Made by a program: the position numbers and the translations under genes
From: Albula goreensis
Taxonomy: Eukaryota > Chordata > Actinopteri > Albuliformes > Albulidae
Assembly (NCBI GenBank): GCA_022829145.1
Contig: CM040748.1
Location: forward strand, 29,774,501 to 29,838,500
Reading direction: 5' to 3'
Length of the DNA: 64,000 nt
The notes under the pieces: generated by a model
Database searches by the model: none
What the model was told of the DNA's origin: nothing
What the model saw: the letters and a program-made list of their open reading frames with translations, nothing else
Shown here: piece by piece, positions 50,501-62,529 of the stretch
Layout: every line of letters starts with the position of its first letter
Position numbering within the stretch: the first letter of the stretch is position 1

Positions 50501-53500
50501 AAGTTGCCAGAAAAAGTCAATCGTGTTAGCCTAAAGAGCTCATTTCCTCTCACACAGTAATTCGGCAGGAGACTGAAGTGTTTCATAAGTTCAGTCTTGA
50601 ATAAATGCAAATTCAGTAAACACAGCTAAAAAGAGGTGTGAGAAAATAAAATAAAAAAAATCTACACAATTACCTACATAACTTACTATGACACCCTGCC
50701 ATGGTCTCCTTTAAAAGTAGCTGAAATCATTCACTGGCTTCAACTTTTAGCTTAACTTGGACACACAACATGACGACCTTCATAGGTTTCTAAAATAACT
50801 TTAAAAATTTAGGTGCAATTGTGTTTTCAGCATTGTTGAAAACAGATGGTTCTCTTGCAAATTTTACTGGTGCCTAGGGGGTTGAAGTATTTTGAATATG
50901 TTTATTGACCTAGGACTTTTCAGAGTTGCATTGCCAAGTTGAGACCACTGAATGCTGAATCATTTCACCAATTGTGAATTAGCTCTGGGTGTTAATTGGT
51001 GCCAAAACTTAACGAACTACATCGCTGTGCAGATGAACGGTTTATGTCAACACTTTCTCGAGCTTTGTTTGAGTGTTGCTGAAATCCTGTTCGCTCTGTA
51101 ATTATGAAACTGTTTGCTCCATATGACAAAAAGGCAATGCTCAGCATATCAGCTGTGAATGTTACTACGAGGGAAAATTAATTCTCTAGGTATGCTCATT
51201 TTCACCTTCTGTACAGGCTAAGACAATGGTATCCTAGTTGTATGTTTTTCATATTGCAACTCCTTATGAGAGCATTCTGTTTGTATTGTGATTTTTACTT
51301 TGTTTTTGGACAGCAGAGATAAATTGCATGAGCACCAGTGATATGACCTATTCCATACATACTCGCTGGTGTGGGAGTGCTGTTAGCCAGATCTGGTACA
51401 ATTACTCATATAAATCAGGTGAAAGTGCTTTTGTTTCCCTGCACTGTTTGGAAAAGAGCACCTGGTTGTAATACAATGTATTGCTATGTATCGCTGGCAA
51501 CTTAATGCAGCTGAAGGTGATAATGTTGTAGCCTGTATGTGACCCAGGTATGGGCCTGTACCTCTCCTCCTCTGTGTCCTTATCGGGGTTATCCGGCAGG
51601 GTGACCAGCTCCAACGGCCCCTGGGTCTGCTCCAGTTTCATCCGCTCCTTTCCAAACTCGGATGGGTAGATCTGAAACATGTTCAGGCTTAGTCACTGGA
51701 CAACGGGGCAGGTGATGGGTTTTAACATCTTATGTAAGGGATTAATACTACAAAATATTTCTCAGGTTATGTTTCTCTCAGCACACCTGGGAGGCATAGG
51801 TGGAAACTGTTTAAGGTAAGCTCCACACTGATACAAGGCAATTGTCAATGCATGCAACAGCCATGACACTGAGGAGTCACCCTCACTATACTGAGCATTG
51901 TATAAAAGTCTTCACAGACTGTGTTTGTGGTGTATCTCACCTTCACAGAGAGCACTACCCCTCCTTTGGGCTTGAAGGAGTTGAACAAAGCCAGCAGGTC
52001 CTTCGCCTTCAGCCTGTCCCAATTGATGTTGCACACGGCAAGTCTCCGGGAAATCTACCATGCAGGACACGCGACAGTCACGGACAACCGTTGTCAAATG
52101 GTTGGATTTGCACTTATGTACCGTAAAGTAGGAGGTTCAGACTAATGTCCAGGAGGGCCACAAGTGTCTGCAGGTTGTTGGGGTTTCTTCTCAATCAGTA
52201 ACAGATTCAACCCTCAACATTGAGGTACGTGGGACCTTTGACCGATCAATGACTCGATTAATAAGCCTGTGGTCCTCCAGGACGTGAGTCTGACACCTCT
52301 GGAACGAATTGCACCAGAACCTCCGGACTTTTGGACTTGCCACAGAATGGCACTGGTAAGTTCGTTTTTGTATGATCACACGGCCCTCCACGCATACCTC
52401 TCAGTCCAAAATAACACATCACAACACAAGAGATCAAAGGAGACGACGTTATCTCATGGCTATGGGTTTACGTTCAGACCTGTGCGTTTACATTCAATCT
52501 GAAATTAATTAGAAGGCCGTTAAAGCTTCAGGTGGATTTCATTTCAAAGTGTTCGCTGCCATTAGATACTGAGACCCTCTGAAGTATGTTTTATAGGGAG
52601 GAATAAATCCTGAGCTCGGAATTTAACTGTACAACAGATCTTTACTTGATCAGCTTGAGGAGAAACAGTCACTCAGTAGTGTTTGTCAGATCTGAGTATC
52701 ATTAAAAAATGTTACATAACTACAGAAAAAAAAACACTATGGCAGCTTCCCAGTTGCACGGTGGTGTGAAATGAAGAGATGTAACACAGAGTTTATAAAC
52801 CTGTCTTGAAATATCCCCTTCCCCAGTGAGTGGGACTGTGACATTTAAATGGGTCAAACTAAGTGACTCTGAAACTGGATTGGGATCCACTGGTGGTTTG
52901 CAAGCAGGATTCAGGATACACAATAGACATGGGGAGAAGAATAAACTGCTGTCCATTACACATTCTTCTGTTAGCAGTCACACCATTCAGTTTAAACACT
53001 GTATTACTCACTTACATGACAATAGCTACAGTGTGCATGCTTTTGCTACTTACTCCCTTAAAATATCTGCATGCCATGCATTAATATATTTCAGGTTACA
53101 GTTTATGAAAAGATAGGTTACAGAAAATGCATCGGTTCATAAAGTGATGAAATGTAATTTGTCTGAAGTAATACTAGGGAATGGTAACACATAACAGGTG
53201 CAGGGTATAGTCTGTAAATGTCATCGAAAGTATGAGTATTTTGGTGGTTAAAGTACATTTTTTGAGTTCCCCCTAAAACAATTTCACCGGTGCTACTTTG
53301 TATATTCTTGCATATCTTACAGATGTAATGTATATATCCTGTTTGTAAAATGACTGAGCAAGGGGTGGGGGTGTTCATTTTACAACCACTTCCATGAACT
53401 CTTATGTCACCACTCCATGCTCCCATTTCATGAAGTACTTCTTCCAGTTAAACCAAGGAGTAAGTCTGACTGCAGTGGGCTTTTAAAGCAGTGCTATGAA

Positions 53501-53765
53501 AAGGTGAAGGTGGTAAATAACTGGAGTGCTGTGAGAAATCAAAAGGTAAGTTAGTTAAACTCACATTCTCAGTTCGGGGGGCGTCCTTCCACATCTCGCC
53601 CCAGTCATGTTCGATCTCTTCCTCTTCGCGCCTAAGCAGCTCCTCCACCTCGTCATCATCATCCTCATCTTCATCGGAACTGGTCTCAACATTGCCCTTC
53701 CCTCGAGCCAGGTCAGGGCCACTGTCACTGTCATCTTCTGACTCCTCCTCCAAATCACTCTCACC

Positions 53766-53798
<33 letters not shown>

Positions 53799-54561
53799 TT
53801 CTTCTTCACTACCATCATCACTATCGCCATCATCACTGCCATCCTCTGCAAAGCTGGCCTCTGCATCATCTTCATCATTCTCAATGCCGAGTTCCTCCTC
53901 TTCCTCACCTATTAAAATGGGAACGAAGCCCAAATTTACAAAGACTTCAGTTTTTCAGATTATGAACATTCATATTCAGTCACAATACCTTTTCTTTCAC
54001 TGCACAATTTTATTAAACAGTATCTCTCAGGAAAAAAACCCCTTTACTCAAGTTACAGCATAACTCACCTTCTTCAAACACTTTAACTCCTCTGACAAAG
54101 CTCTTCGGTGCCAACTTCGGTTCTCTGTCTTTGTTTGAAATGTTTTTGGATTTTAAAGCCCCTTTGCCTGTCTTTGAGGCTTTCTCATCTACATCCATCA
54201 CCTCTTCTCCCTCCTCCTCTTCCTCAAGATCCTTTTGAATGTCAGCATCCGCCTTTATTTTTGACTTTTCTTTCTTTTTCTTCAACGTCTTCTTTCCTTC
54301 CTGAATTTCATCTTTGCTGTCAGGCTCGTCTGAATCCGACAGGTCGTAAAAGCGCTTCAGGTCTTCAGTGGAAGAGTGGTTGACTGGCCGGCCTCGCTTG
54401 TCCACCGTGTACTTGAGCTTAAAGCGCTTGTCGTGGAACATGGACTGGAAACGCTTGTCGATCTTGATTTTGCGCTCCTTCTCGGGCATCTCCCAGAAGC
54501 GAGGGTCCTTTTTCACCCTATGGAAGCGGTCATCACCGCCCTGGTTCTTTTTGTCTGCCAT
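38579..54561 (-). CDS. esf1: ESF1 nucleolar pre-rRNA processing protein, 13 coding exons
   Basis: ESF1 (ABTAP) is a nucleolar protein needed for 18S rRNA maturation in the small-subunit processome. Coding exons in transcript order: 54069-54561, 53565-53908, 51941-52054, 51562-51671, 48961-49113, 47459-47573, 47063-47216, 46797-46949, 43096-43223, 41508-41592, 40765-40862, 39804-39953, 38579-38884. All introns are GT-AG, phases agree at every junction, and the sum is 2403 nt (800 residues plus stop; human protein about 851). The N-terminus starts [20 protein letters not shown]. Residues ~165-279 are very acidic with a poly-Asp run. Residues ~282-415 form the RRM-like core ([39 protein letters not shown]). 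The stretch [14 protein letters not shown] to [12 protein letters not shown] follows, then lysine-rich coiled-coil segments. The NUC153-type motif ([20 protein letters not shown]) is at ~703-722, and a basic tail ends QARKKQKTK. No frameshift or premature stop was seen. It is divergent from the neighbouring NDUFAF5 gene. Identification and exon map are based on recall of the vertebrate protein; expression is not shown. Confidence 0.96.
41713..41930 (+). mobile_element. SINE-like element in an ESF1 intron
   Basis: CCTCTGGGTGGCTCAC (A-box-like) and TGGGTGTTTGAGTCTC (B-box-like) lie about 50 bases apart. The body (CTATGGCCAGAGGTCTG, GGTGAGCTGCCTATTTCAGC) resembles a SINE body I recall from fish genomes. 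It is on the strand opposite to ESF1, between coding exons 9 and 10. Confidence 0.4.
52132..52310. mobile_element. hAT-like MITE with inverted ends, in an ESF1 intron
   Basis: The left side reads GTTCAGACTAATGTCCAGGA then GGGCCACAAGTGTCTGCAGG. The right side, reverse-complemented, reads GGTGTCAGACTCACGTCCTG then GAGGACCACAGG, so the ends are inverted copies of one sequence. They match the same fish repeat type as the fragment at 4391. It lies between ESF1 coding exons 2 and 3, about 80 bp upstream of exon 3. Confidence 0.5.
53767..53797 (-). repeat. GAT trinucleotide microsatellite coding for poly-Asp in ESF1
   Basis: About ten perfect ATC units on the plus strand read as GAT on the ESF1 strand and give a run of ten or more aspartates in exon 2. 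It sits in a longer Asp/Glu/Ser-rich acidic tract (about residues 165-260). Acidic tracts are normal for ESF1, but a pure repeat of one codon should be length-variable. Confidence 0.85.
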
Positions 54562-54580
54562 ACCCCTGGCCTTCAGAATC
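54562..54580 (-). other. esf1: ESF1 5' UTR end with splice acceptor; first exon is non-coding
   Basis: Nineteen bases precede the ESF1 start codon, and directly upstream on the minus strand is a TATGTAG acceptor (AG at 54582-54581). The start codon is therefore near the beginning of exon 2, and exon 1 should be untranslated. Candidate donors on the minus strand lie near 55,316 (AGCAG/GTACAGT) and 55,633 (TTAG/GTAGGA). I cannot choose between them without transcript data. Confidence 0.6.
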
Positions 54581-55599
54581 CTACATAAAAAGAGGTGACA
54601 ATTATTGTTTTAGAACATCTGCTCATAATCACTTATGTGCCTGCTTCAAATGCCTGCTTGTTTGTACAAATGAGAGATCCCTGAATTCAGGATCTGGTGT
54701 TCTGCCCCAGTCAAGGGTTACTCATCCTTTAAAGAACATTATCATTCCATTTATCTGAAATGACATGTTTCAGACTTACAAACAAAATAAACCTTGTCTG
54801 ACCAGCAGAGCCTGAGTAAAATTCAGGTCACAGCAAATATGTATATTTCTTTCTATTAAGTGACATGCTTCCATGAGCTGTACTTGTGTCTTTAACATAA
54901 ATTACATCGCAGCCTGTTAAACCATCACCGTTTTACAGACAACATGTACTGACACAAGACAGCCATTTTTAAGGGGCCATGGGGTTACAATTTGTGGGTG
55001 ACCATGGTGTGGCAGGGAGAATAGAGTGATACTAGCTGACGTTACATAAACCTACTTGATGGGGTAATATTCAGGTAATTTACAGTAACAATCTTTAGCA
55101 CTTACAGCTGGCTAGCCAGCTAGCAACTCGATCATTTCAGCTAACTGAGATAATACACACTTGCGAACCATTGTTTATTTGGTGGTCACTAAACATGCAT
55201 TAGACATATTTGCAAGCAAAAATCTGAAGTGTGGCATCATTTGATGTTGTACCTAGCAGCTCTGATTTCAGTAGCCCACCCTTGCTAGCTGATACCTAAA
55301 TACTGTACCTGCTTGCTAGCCAGCAAGATGTGTCCTAATCAATTTTTTCCAAAATAACGTAGAACGCACAGAAAGCTACCCAAGAGCAAAATCAACTACA
55401 AGTGTATCGGAGTGAAAACTAAAATTACTACTGCCGTTACATTAATTCCCATTAGCTATCAATCTAGCCAGCAAAATACACTGGCACGTTCGACTGTACA
55501 ATTTAAAGTTGCACAAGTTCACTAGACATACCGCAAAGCTCTGAGAGAAAAGCACAAAACAGATGTATCACTGTATAACTAGCTCCTTTAACATTAAGT

Positions 55600-56145
55600 G
55601 TCACACAAATCAAGTACGATTCCTACCTAATGCAGAGATGTTGTATTTTCAACAGAAAACTTCACCCTTATCCACGTGTTCTCCCAACATGCACTACTTC
55701 CGTGACCCCTTCTCTTCCCACCCCTTTCTTTCCTACGGCAAGCCAAGTAGTCCAAACCTGACATATTACATACCGCTAAGAAGACGAGATATGTAGACGT
55801 TACTTCTATAAATACCGGTTTAAAGAGATAGAGATTCTGTGATTATTAAAGTGTATCACATTTGTTTGTAACCCAGATCCATCAAGCAGTGTCTAAATAA
55901 GAAAGAACAAAACGGTCAGCCATTTACGAACTAAAACAAAGTCCAGTTCCACATTTTAGCATAAGCCAGCTTACTTGAGCTTGCTTTTCCTATAGAGGTC
56001 ATCAGAGCCGACAGTGCAGTTGAGTTAGCAGACTAGCTATGTAACTGTACATACAAAGATAGTAATAGTCGTACAAATTCTCTGTTTATGTAGTGCAACG
56101 GTTTTGATCAGTGTACAGTTACCATAAGTTATAAGGCGCAGGACT
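55600..56145. promoter_or_regulatory. Putative divergent promoter between ESF1 and NDUFAF5
   Basis: The ESF1 start (54561, minus) and the NDUFAF5 start (56146, plus) are 1.6 kb apart and point away from each other, the arrangement known for this pair in mammals. ESF1 should have an untranslated first exon in this gap, so the transcription starts are probably less than 1 kb apart, in about 55.6-56.15 kb. The stretch is AT-rich and I see no strong CpG island or obvious TATA element. The placement rests on gene geometry, not on a recognised motif. Confidence 0.4.
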
Positions 56146-59100
56146 ATGAATAGCGTATTAAATAACCGGTTCATCAGCGGCACTTGTGCGTGTAGGAGAT
56201 TATTGAGTTCTCTCTCACTACATTCCCCTGTGGCACCTCAGGGGACCTCTGTGGTCCTCAGTCACAGAAATGCAATTGCAGACCAGTCTCGGTTTTACAC
56301 AAATAGTTCTGGCTTTTTGTCGTCATCGCAATATATATTTTCATCAAGAATGTGTGATCAGAAGCCGCTGTCTAGCAGGGCTGGTGGTGCCATGAATGTG
56401 TTTGACAGGAGCATGAAACGAAAACAGAAGAAATGGGCGGCACTGCGACAGGACACAAATAAATACGAGTATCTTAAAGAAGAGGTGCGTTGATTTACTT
56501 GATCATACAGCTAGCTGCACAGGTACTTTATTTGATTTCTTTGAGTATTGTGCCACATGTGACGACGTGTTTGTGTTTCGTCAGGTTGGCAGCAGAGTTG
56601 CAGACAGGGTCTATGACATTGCAAGGTACGAACGACAGTAGTTTATGTATAGCTGAGTTATTCACAATTAAAATGAATGTTTTGTTGGTCATGATAGTTT
56701 GAGTATTTACAGTAATGTGAAACTCGGTAAAGAGAGTAGTATATAATACATGTTTGATTTTCATTTTTTCCAGAACTTTTCCTTTGGCTCTAGATGTTGG
56801 CTGTGGAGGAAGTTACATTGCTGAGCACTTAAACAAGGTATTAATACCCTTGTACAAAACTCTTAAACCATTTTTTGTTTCCTCTTTTGGGAATGCTTAC
56901 ATTCTTTTATTATGGATTTATTTCAGGAAATTGTTGAGAGACTTTTCTTGACAGACATCTCAGAAGATGTGCTGGTAAGTAGGTTAGCATACGATGTAAT
57001 AGTTTACCAGTTGGTGGAGACATTGTGCTCTGATTTTCACTGTAATTATGAGGGGGGTAACTAAGTAGATGTGCTGAAATGAAACGAAAATATGGGTTCC
57101 TGCTGTTTTTCAACAGCACTGATATACAACTTCATCTACCTGATCGTGAAATTGTCAGTTGTCCCATGCACACTTCTAGTGCACTTGCCAAAGAATACTG
57201 CAGGAGAGGAAGTTGGGCAAATCTCTCATTGGGAACAGCTGGTAACCTGTAGCAACCAGGTGGATATCTTTGTCTAAGGGGCAATGATGCAAAGGTGGCC
57301 TGTGGAAACCTAGCCAACGAAAGCTCCCACGACTCAATGTGCAATGAAACCGAACTGGTCACTTCACTGCACCCATAGCCGGCTAATGACTTAGTTTAGA
57401 CCTGAACTGGCAGTGTTGGCACTGTGGAGTGCAGAATTGCTGCCAACCAGCAGATATGTTTTCTGAGCCTTTTCCACACACTTGTTCGTTGCGGAAGACC
57501 AATTTGAGCCCCCCTGTTTTCAGTCATTTGGAAAACAGACTGAATAAAAGGACAGAATCTGATTGGCTTTACTCTCCTCTTACCACAGTAGTAACTAAAA
57601 CCATCCAAAATCAATCCCTTGCTCACAAGACTGATTTCTTTTTGGACCGCTTATAATGTAAATAACAGGAAAACAACATTGGGCTTTTTTTAAACTTTTA
57701 TTTAGTGGAGGGGAAATTTGGGACTTGGGACTTTGAGAATTGGGACAAAAACAAAGCTGAATGTCCTGAACTGGATATTTTTAACATTTCCTTTCAGAAA
57801 CTCAAGAGGGAGACTGAAATCCCCACCCACTGTGTGATGGCTGACGAGGAGTTCCTTCCCTTCAAAGAGAACACGTTCGACCTGGTGGTCAGCAGCATGA
57901 GGTGTTTGTTCTTCTCCATTAGCCAATGGACATGAGCCAAATACACAATGCTAATCAACTACTTCTGTCACCCGCTGGCGTGCACAGCATTATTTCTGAT
58001 CCGCTTCTGTTTAGATCAGCAGGCCTTTAAACCGGTGCTTTATTAAAGCTGTCAGAACCTTTTAGATGAACTGCAGTCGCTCTGCTGGGTTCAACAGTAA
58101 ATCGCATGGCATAACCCTGACCCCGGCAGCCATTCGATCGACATTTCGTCCTTAGACAAAAGTTTTAATTTACCTCTTCGCCAACACAGTTTGGCAAGTT
58201 CTACAGTCATGAAGATTAACTTGCCGAACTGTCCTTGTGGAGAAAAAGCATAACGCTGTAATTCATTTGTCGAAGAACCAATTTTGATAAGTCCATTGTC
58301 TTCTGGCCATTCCCTTTTCAATTTCCTAATAGCAGCTTCCACCAGCTACTACATCTCTTAATCTTACTTACGCAGATTTGAGGTCTAACTTAAAATATGT
58401 ACGAAGACAAAATGAATATTGATAAGGGTGTGATAGGGCATTTTGTTATGGCTACTGCAGCCGTACCAAATACTCTCCTGTCACACAGTCTATGTAATCA
58501 ATTCCTCTCATATTGAATTGCATCTTTTCAACTCTATTATCTGAGGATAACCTTTGGCCTCTACAAGACAATAAGAGTTCCCTTAAGCCTTTACAGAGAG
58601 AGTAAACAACTGTTTCTCTTCCTCTTGTCCCTGCAGCTTGCACTGGATTAATGATCTTCCTGGAGCATTTCGGCAGGTAGATGAATACCCCCTCAATGTT
58701 TCTTCCCCAAGCACAAACATTATTGGAAATGTTATGGACCACCGGTGGACCTTTTCTCCTATTTTATTTCTGGCAAATGCCAGCTCAATAGATTTCAGCA
58801 GAGAACAGGGACATGAGTGTAAGCCCTTAATATTTATTGTGAGTCCACAATACGCTTTTAGTGCCAGAGCAAGACTAATTTAACCTTAACGGTCTCTTTC
58901 ATTCATCACCTTTAGACAGTGCTAACTGTTAAAGTGTATCTGCCCCCAGCTGCTCGGTTTGCAAAGTTTAGTTGGAAGTAACTCAGGGTTCTTTCTGAGG
59001 TACTGCTAAAGTTGCTAATGTTTCCCGATTTGGAGGGTTCTCGACTTTTCGCTCAAAAGTAAACTGGCATAAACGTTTCACTTTTTGAATGCAGCTGCAG

Positions 59101-61714
59101 TCCTGTTGGACCTTCATGTCGTGTTTGTCATGGATACGCTGTGGGGAGGGCTGTAAGAGGGTCTCAGCTGCGCATACTCAATCTCTGACAGAGCGACAGG
59201 AAAGCATGGATTCGTTTTTTTGGTGTAGGCCCGAAGATTTGATTGGATGAGGGATTTTGTGACTCTGAATACCCACTTCCTGCTGGAGAACCGCCCAGAT
59301 TGTGATTGGTCAGAAGACGTAACAAGCTGTTTGTTCATTTGCAAAATACACAAAGGAGATTTCCACAGATGAGACAATCCTTTGTCAGGCACATAAGTAA
59401 GATATTGACAAGTGATGCTAATTTTAATCTGTGTCTTTGTGCTGGCATCTCTGTCTCTAGCCCTATAGAAGCTGCAGTGTTAGCTAAGGAGAGACACTTT
59501 ATAAGAAATGCATTTTGAAGGTCTACTTGACTACTCATGACAAGTACTAGCTGTATATTGCATTCTGTCACTTTCAACTACAATTGTATAATCATCGTGG
59601 ACCAAAAACTGATACGTTGGTGAAAGTTTGAGTATTTGGGCTGTAAAAGTCAACTGTCTGAATGAACACTTTCAAAAAGGATTTCTTTTGTGCTGTGATA
59701 TACATTGTTCCAAATATTTCAGGTGTGACAGAGCTATCCTATTCTTGAACATACTGAGCAAATGAAGGGGCTTCACTTTTACAACTAGGCCTGTGAAATC
59801 TGTCACCACTTCCTGCTTCTGTTTTATGAGTATTTCATTGAGCAAAATCAGGAAGTGACATTTGATGAAGTGGGCCTTGGAGTAAGTACTCCATGTTTGT
59901 GTCTCTGCTTCAGATCTAGCAGGTTCTAAAGCCAGATATTGTGTTGAGTAGATAGACTCTGTGTGAGGGAAGGGGATTTTAAGCCGTTTTGTCCGTGTTT
60001 GCGTCTCTGTCCAGATCCAGCAGGTCCTGAAGCCCGACGGCGTCTTCATCGGGGCCATGGTGGGCGGGGAGACCCTGTACGAGCTGCGTTGCTCCCTGCA
60101 GCTGGCGGAGCTGGAGAGGGAGGGCGGCTTCGCCCCACACGTGTCCCCCTACACCGCCGTCACTGACCTGGGCAACCTCCTGGGCCAGGCGGGGTTCACC
60201 ATGCTCACTGTGGTAAATCGCTATCATAGCACTGATCTGGTCCATATTGCTGCATCGAAGGGCCTCAATGTGCTATGTTAGCCCTGATGGCCCCAGGGCC
60301 GTTATGTTATGTTGAGACAGTCAACGGTAAAGAGAATGAGGCTGTAGAGCAGGAATACGTGCTAAGATTGGATAGAAATTGACACCAATTCCACTACAAA
60401 TTAATACGGTGTTGAGGGAACCGGCCTTGTAACTCAGAGGTTTTAGGTTAGGGCACAGCCATTGTGAATGAATGTAGTTTATGAATCATGTATACTTATG
60501 GCTCTCCTCAGCATGTGAAACAGTGTGATTTATTTTAAGTCTTTTAAAATCTGTGTCTGAGCCTAGGCATAAATGGGTGCGGAGTTGTCTGGTGATGCAT
60601 TTTGTTTTTAAATTCAGGACATAGATGATATCCAGGTACATTACCCAGGGATGCTGGATGTGATGAAGGACTTACAAGGTATTTTCAACCAACTTTCAGA
60701 AGAAAATGTATGAAATAAGATGCACTAGTAGCTATGTGTATGTTAGTCAAATGGATTTTGTGGGGTTGTTCAAGGCTGTTGATTTGTCTTATATATATAT
60801 ATATATTCTGTGTTATATGGTGTTGCTGTAGATCATGGCCATTTCGTTTGGTTTGCAGGAATGGGGGAAAGCAACTGTGCTTGGAACAGGAAGTCCATGT
60901 TGCATAGGGACACCATGTTAGCTGCTGCTGCTATCTACCAAGGTGAGGTATAGGACAATGCAAGATACAACATGTTGTCCAGTCCTTAAGCACTCAGTAA
61001 TGCCTTGATTAAGAGTCGAGCGGTAACTGATATGGGCTTCGTATTTCCTTCAGAAATGTACGGGAACGACGACGGCTCAGTTCCTGCCACGTTTGAGATC
61101 CTGTACATGATCGGCTGGAAACCTCACGAGTCACAAGTACGTACGGACCACCTGGTCAGACGGTCAGGGAAACCCTAAATAACGTGTTCTTCTTCATGTA
61201 CGGTCACATGGCCTTCAAGGTCTGTCACGGCCAAACTTACTTCCTGATTGTACAAATTCTCATGAGGTGATTGGTTGAAAACGTAAGGCCCCCTCATTTG
61301 TTTAGTAAGATAATGCAGAGGATAGCTATGTCAAATCTTAAACACATGTGCAAAAATACATCATGGCATGTGAGATATCATTTTTGGAGAAAGTCAGAAA
61401 ATCTATTTTTATGGCCAAAAGTTTTTCACATGAGAATTGTTGGACTTGCACACCAATGTGCAACGCCATTTGCATGCAATACAGAGCTGAAAACCATATT
61501 TATGACTCAGATCGACTTTTATTAATGCGCCATTCAATGACCAATAATAGTACAAAAGTTTTAAAATCACAGAATACCATTCTTTGGTGTTGTTAAACCA
61601 TTCTTTTGTTCCTATCAGGCAAAACCAGCGAAAAGGGGATCAGCGACCGCCTCTTTTGGTGAGCTCGGGAAAATCAGCCAGCCGTCAACCACCGACAGAT
61701 CGAAGGACCCTTAA
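56146..61714 (+). CDS. ndufaf5: NDUFAF5 mitochondrial complex I assembly arginine hydroxylase, 11 coding exons
   Basis: NDUFAF5 has a SAM-methyltransferase fold, works in the mitochondrial matrix, hydroxylates an arginine of NDUFS7 and is needed early in complex I assembly. Exons: 56146-56484, 56585-56625, 56774-56837, 56927-56974, 57798-57901, 58637-58676, 60015-60212, 60618-60678, 60859-60942, 61054-61136, 61619-61714. All are GT-AG with matching phases, 1158 nt in total (385 residues plus stop; human 345). The N-terminus is rich in Arg and Ser, lacks acidic residues early on and fits a mitochondrial presequence. The conserved part begins [20 protein letters not shown] at residue 83. The SAM-binding loop [14 protein letters not shown] starts at residue 133, an acidic residue ending strand 2 is at 158, and the [19 protein letters not shown] region starts at 179. 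[20 protein letters not shown] falls in exon 7, and the end is SFGELGKI plus a short tail. The start was chosen as the first ATG of the open exon; internal ATGs at residues 69 and 83 would remove the presequence. Confidence 0.95.
58129..58312. mobile_element. Palindromic MITE-like element, copy 2, in an NDUFAF5 intron
   Basis: The 47-base central hairpin at 58186-58232 agrees with the copy at 3416-3462 at about 40 of 47 positions, and the flanking AGAAAAAGCATAAC is shared exactly. The left arm (ACATTTCGTCCTTAG) resembles that of copy 1; the right arm has diverged. It lies in the intron between NDUFAF5 exons 5 and 6, away from the splice sites. Confidence 0.55.
60425..60480 (+). mobile_element. 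SINE fragment in an NDUFAF5 intron
   Basis: CCGGCCTTGTAACTCAGAGG then TTAGGGCACAGCC match the middle of the tRNA-like head of the fish SINE seen at 20,575. It is only a remnant, between NDUFAF5 exons 7 and 8. Confidence 0.4.
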
Positions 61715-61995
61715 ACATGTTTCTGCAGTAGTAATATATGTTTATTTAACTGTAGAGAGGACTGTCTTCATCATTAAACACTTGAGATTTTTTTCACTGC
61801 TGGTCGCCTGTTTCGCACTAGATTTCCGACAGTTGTGAAAGCACCTTTTATATTTTAAATCCACGTTTCTTTGGATTAGTTTATTCTCAGTGCTGTTTAT
61901 TGGCCACTCTGGGACTATGGGACCATTTTGAAAAAAACAATGTTTTTGTGACAGGTTGTACCTGGTAGATTGTCGTCATGTATGGCCCATAGAAG

Positions 61996-62001
61996 AATAA
62001 A
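61996..62001 (+). terminator. Polyadenylation signal of NDUFAF5
   Basis: A canonical AATAAA lies 282 bases after the NDUFAF5 stop codon, and another AATAAA follows at about 62,064. Both suit a short 3' UTR. The cleavage site is not visible from sequence alone. Confidence 0.55.
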
Positions 62002-62529
62002 ATTACATATGATCAAACTCAAAATCATTGCAGTCTTGTAGAGTCCTGGCTCACAAGCAGAAATAAAATAGAGAGCGCCATTGTTATGTGTTGATATTAG
62101 AAAGGCACCTAATATTCAAGTGAAATGATATGCCAGTACGATCTCCACAGACATCTCTACTGTAGTGTAGCTAATGTGAGGTACATTTTATTTGTCAGGC
62201 TGCAGTTACAATACAGATAAATGCATTATAGCTGGGTAAGGACTTTTTCTTTTTTTTGGAATTGTTTTAAAATGTGTTCAACTGTATGTGCCAGAGAAAT
62301 AATATTTACTCCATGTCACCTGTACATGAAGTTGCATATACCCTCTAGTGGTCAAAATGGATACTGCAACATGAGAGAAATGGAGTACTGTACTTCTTTG
62401 TAATTTTATGGGAAAAGTCCCTGCCACCCTTGACATGGTAAATAGCCTGACTGACAAAGGGAAGATTCTACTGAATTGCATTTAAGCATCTGGCAGATGT
62501 CTCTTAAACCAAACATTTCTACACACCAT

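Noticed and set aside
53692..54063. Plus-strand serine-rich frame of 123 codons
   Set aside because: It is the antisense of the ESF1 acidic domain; poly-Ser is the complement of GAT/GAA-rich coding sequence.
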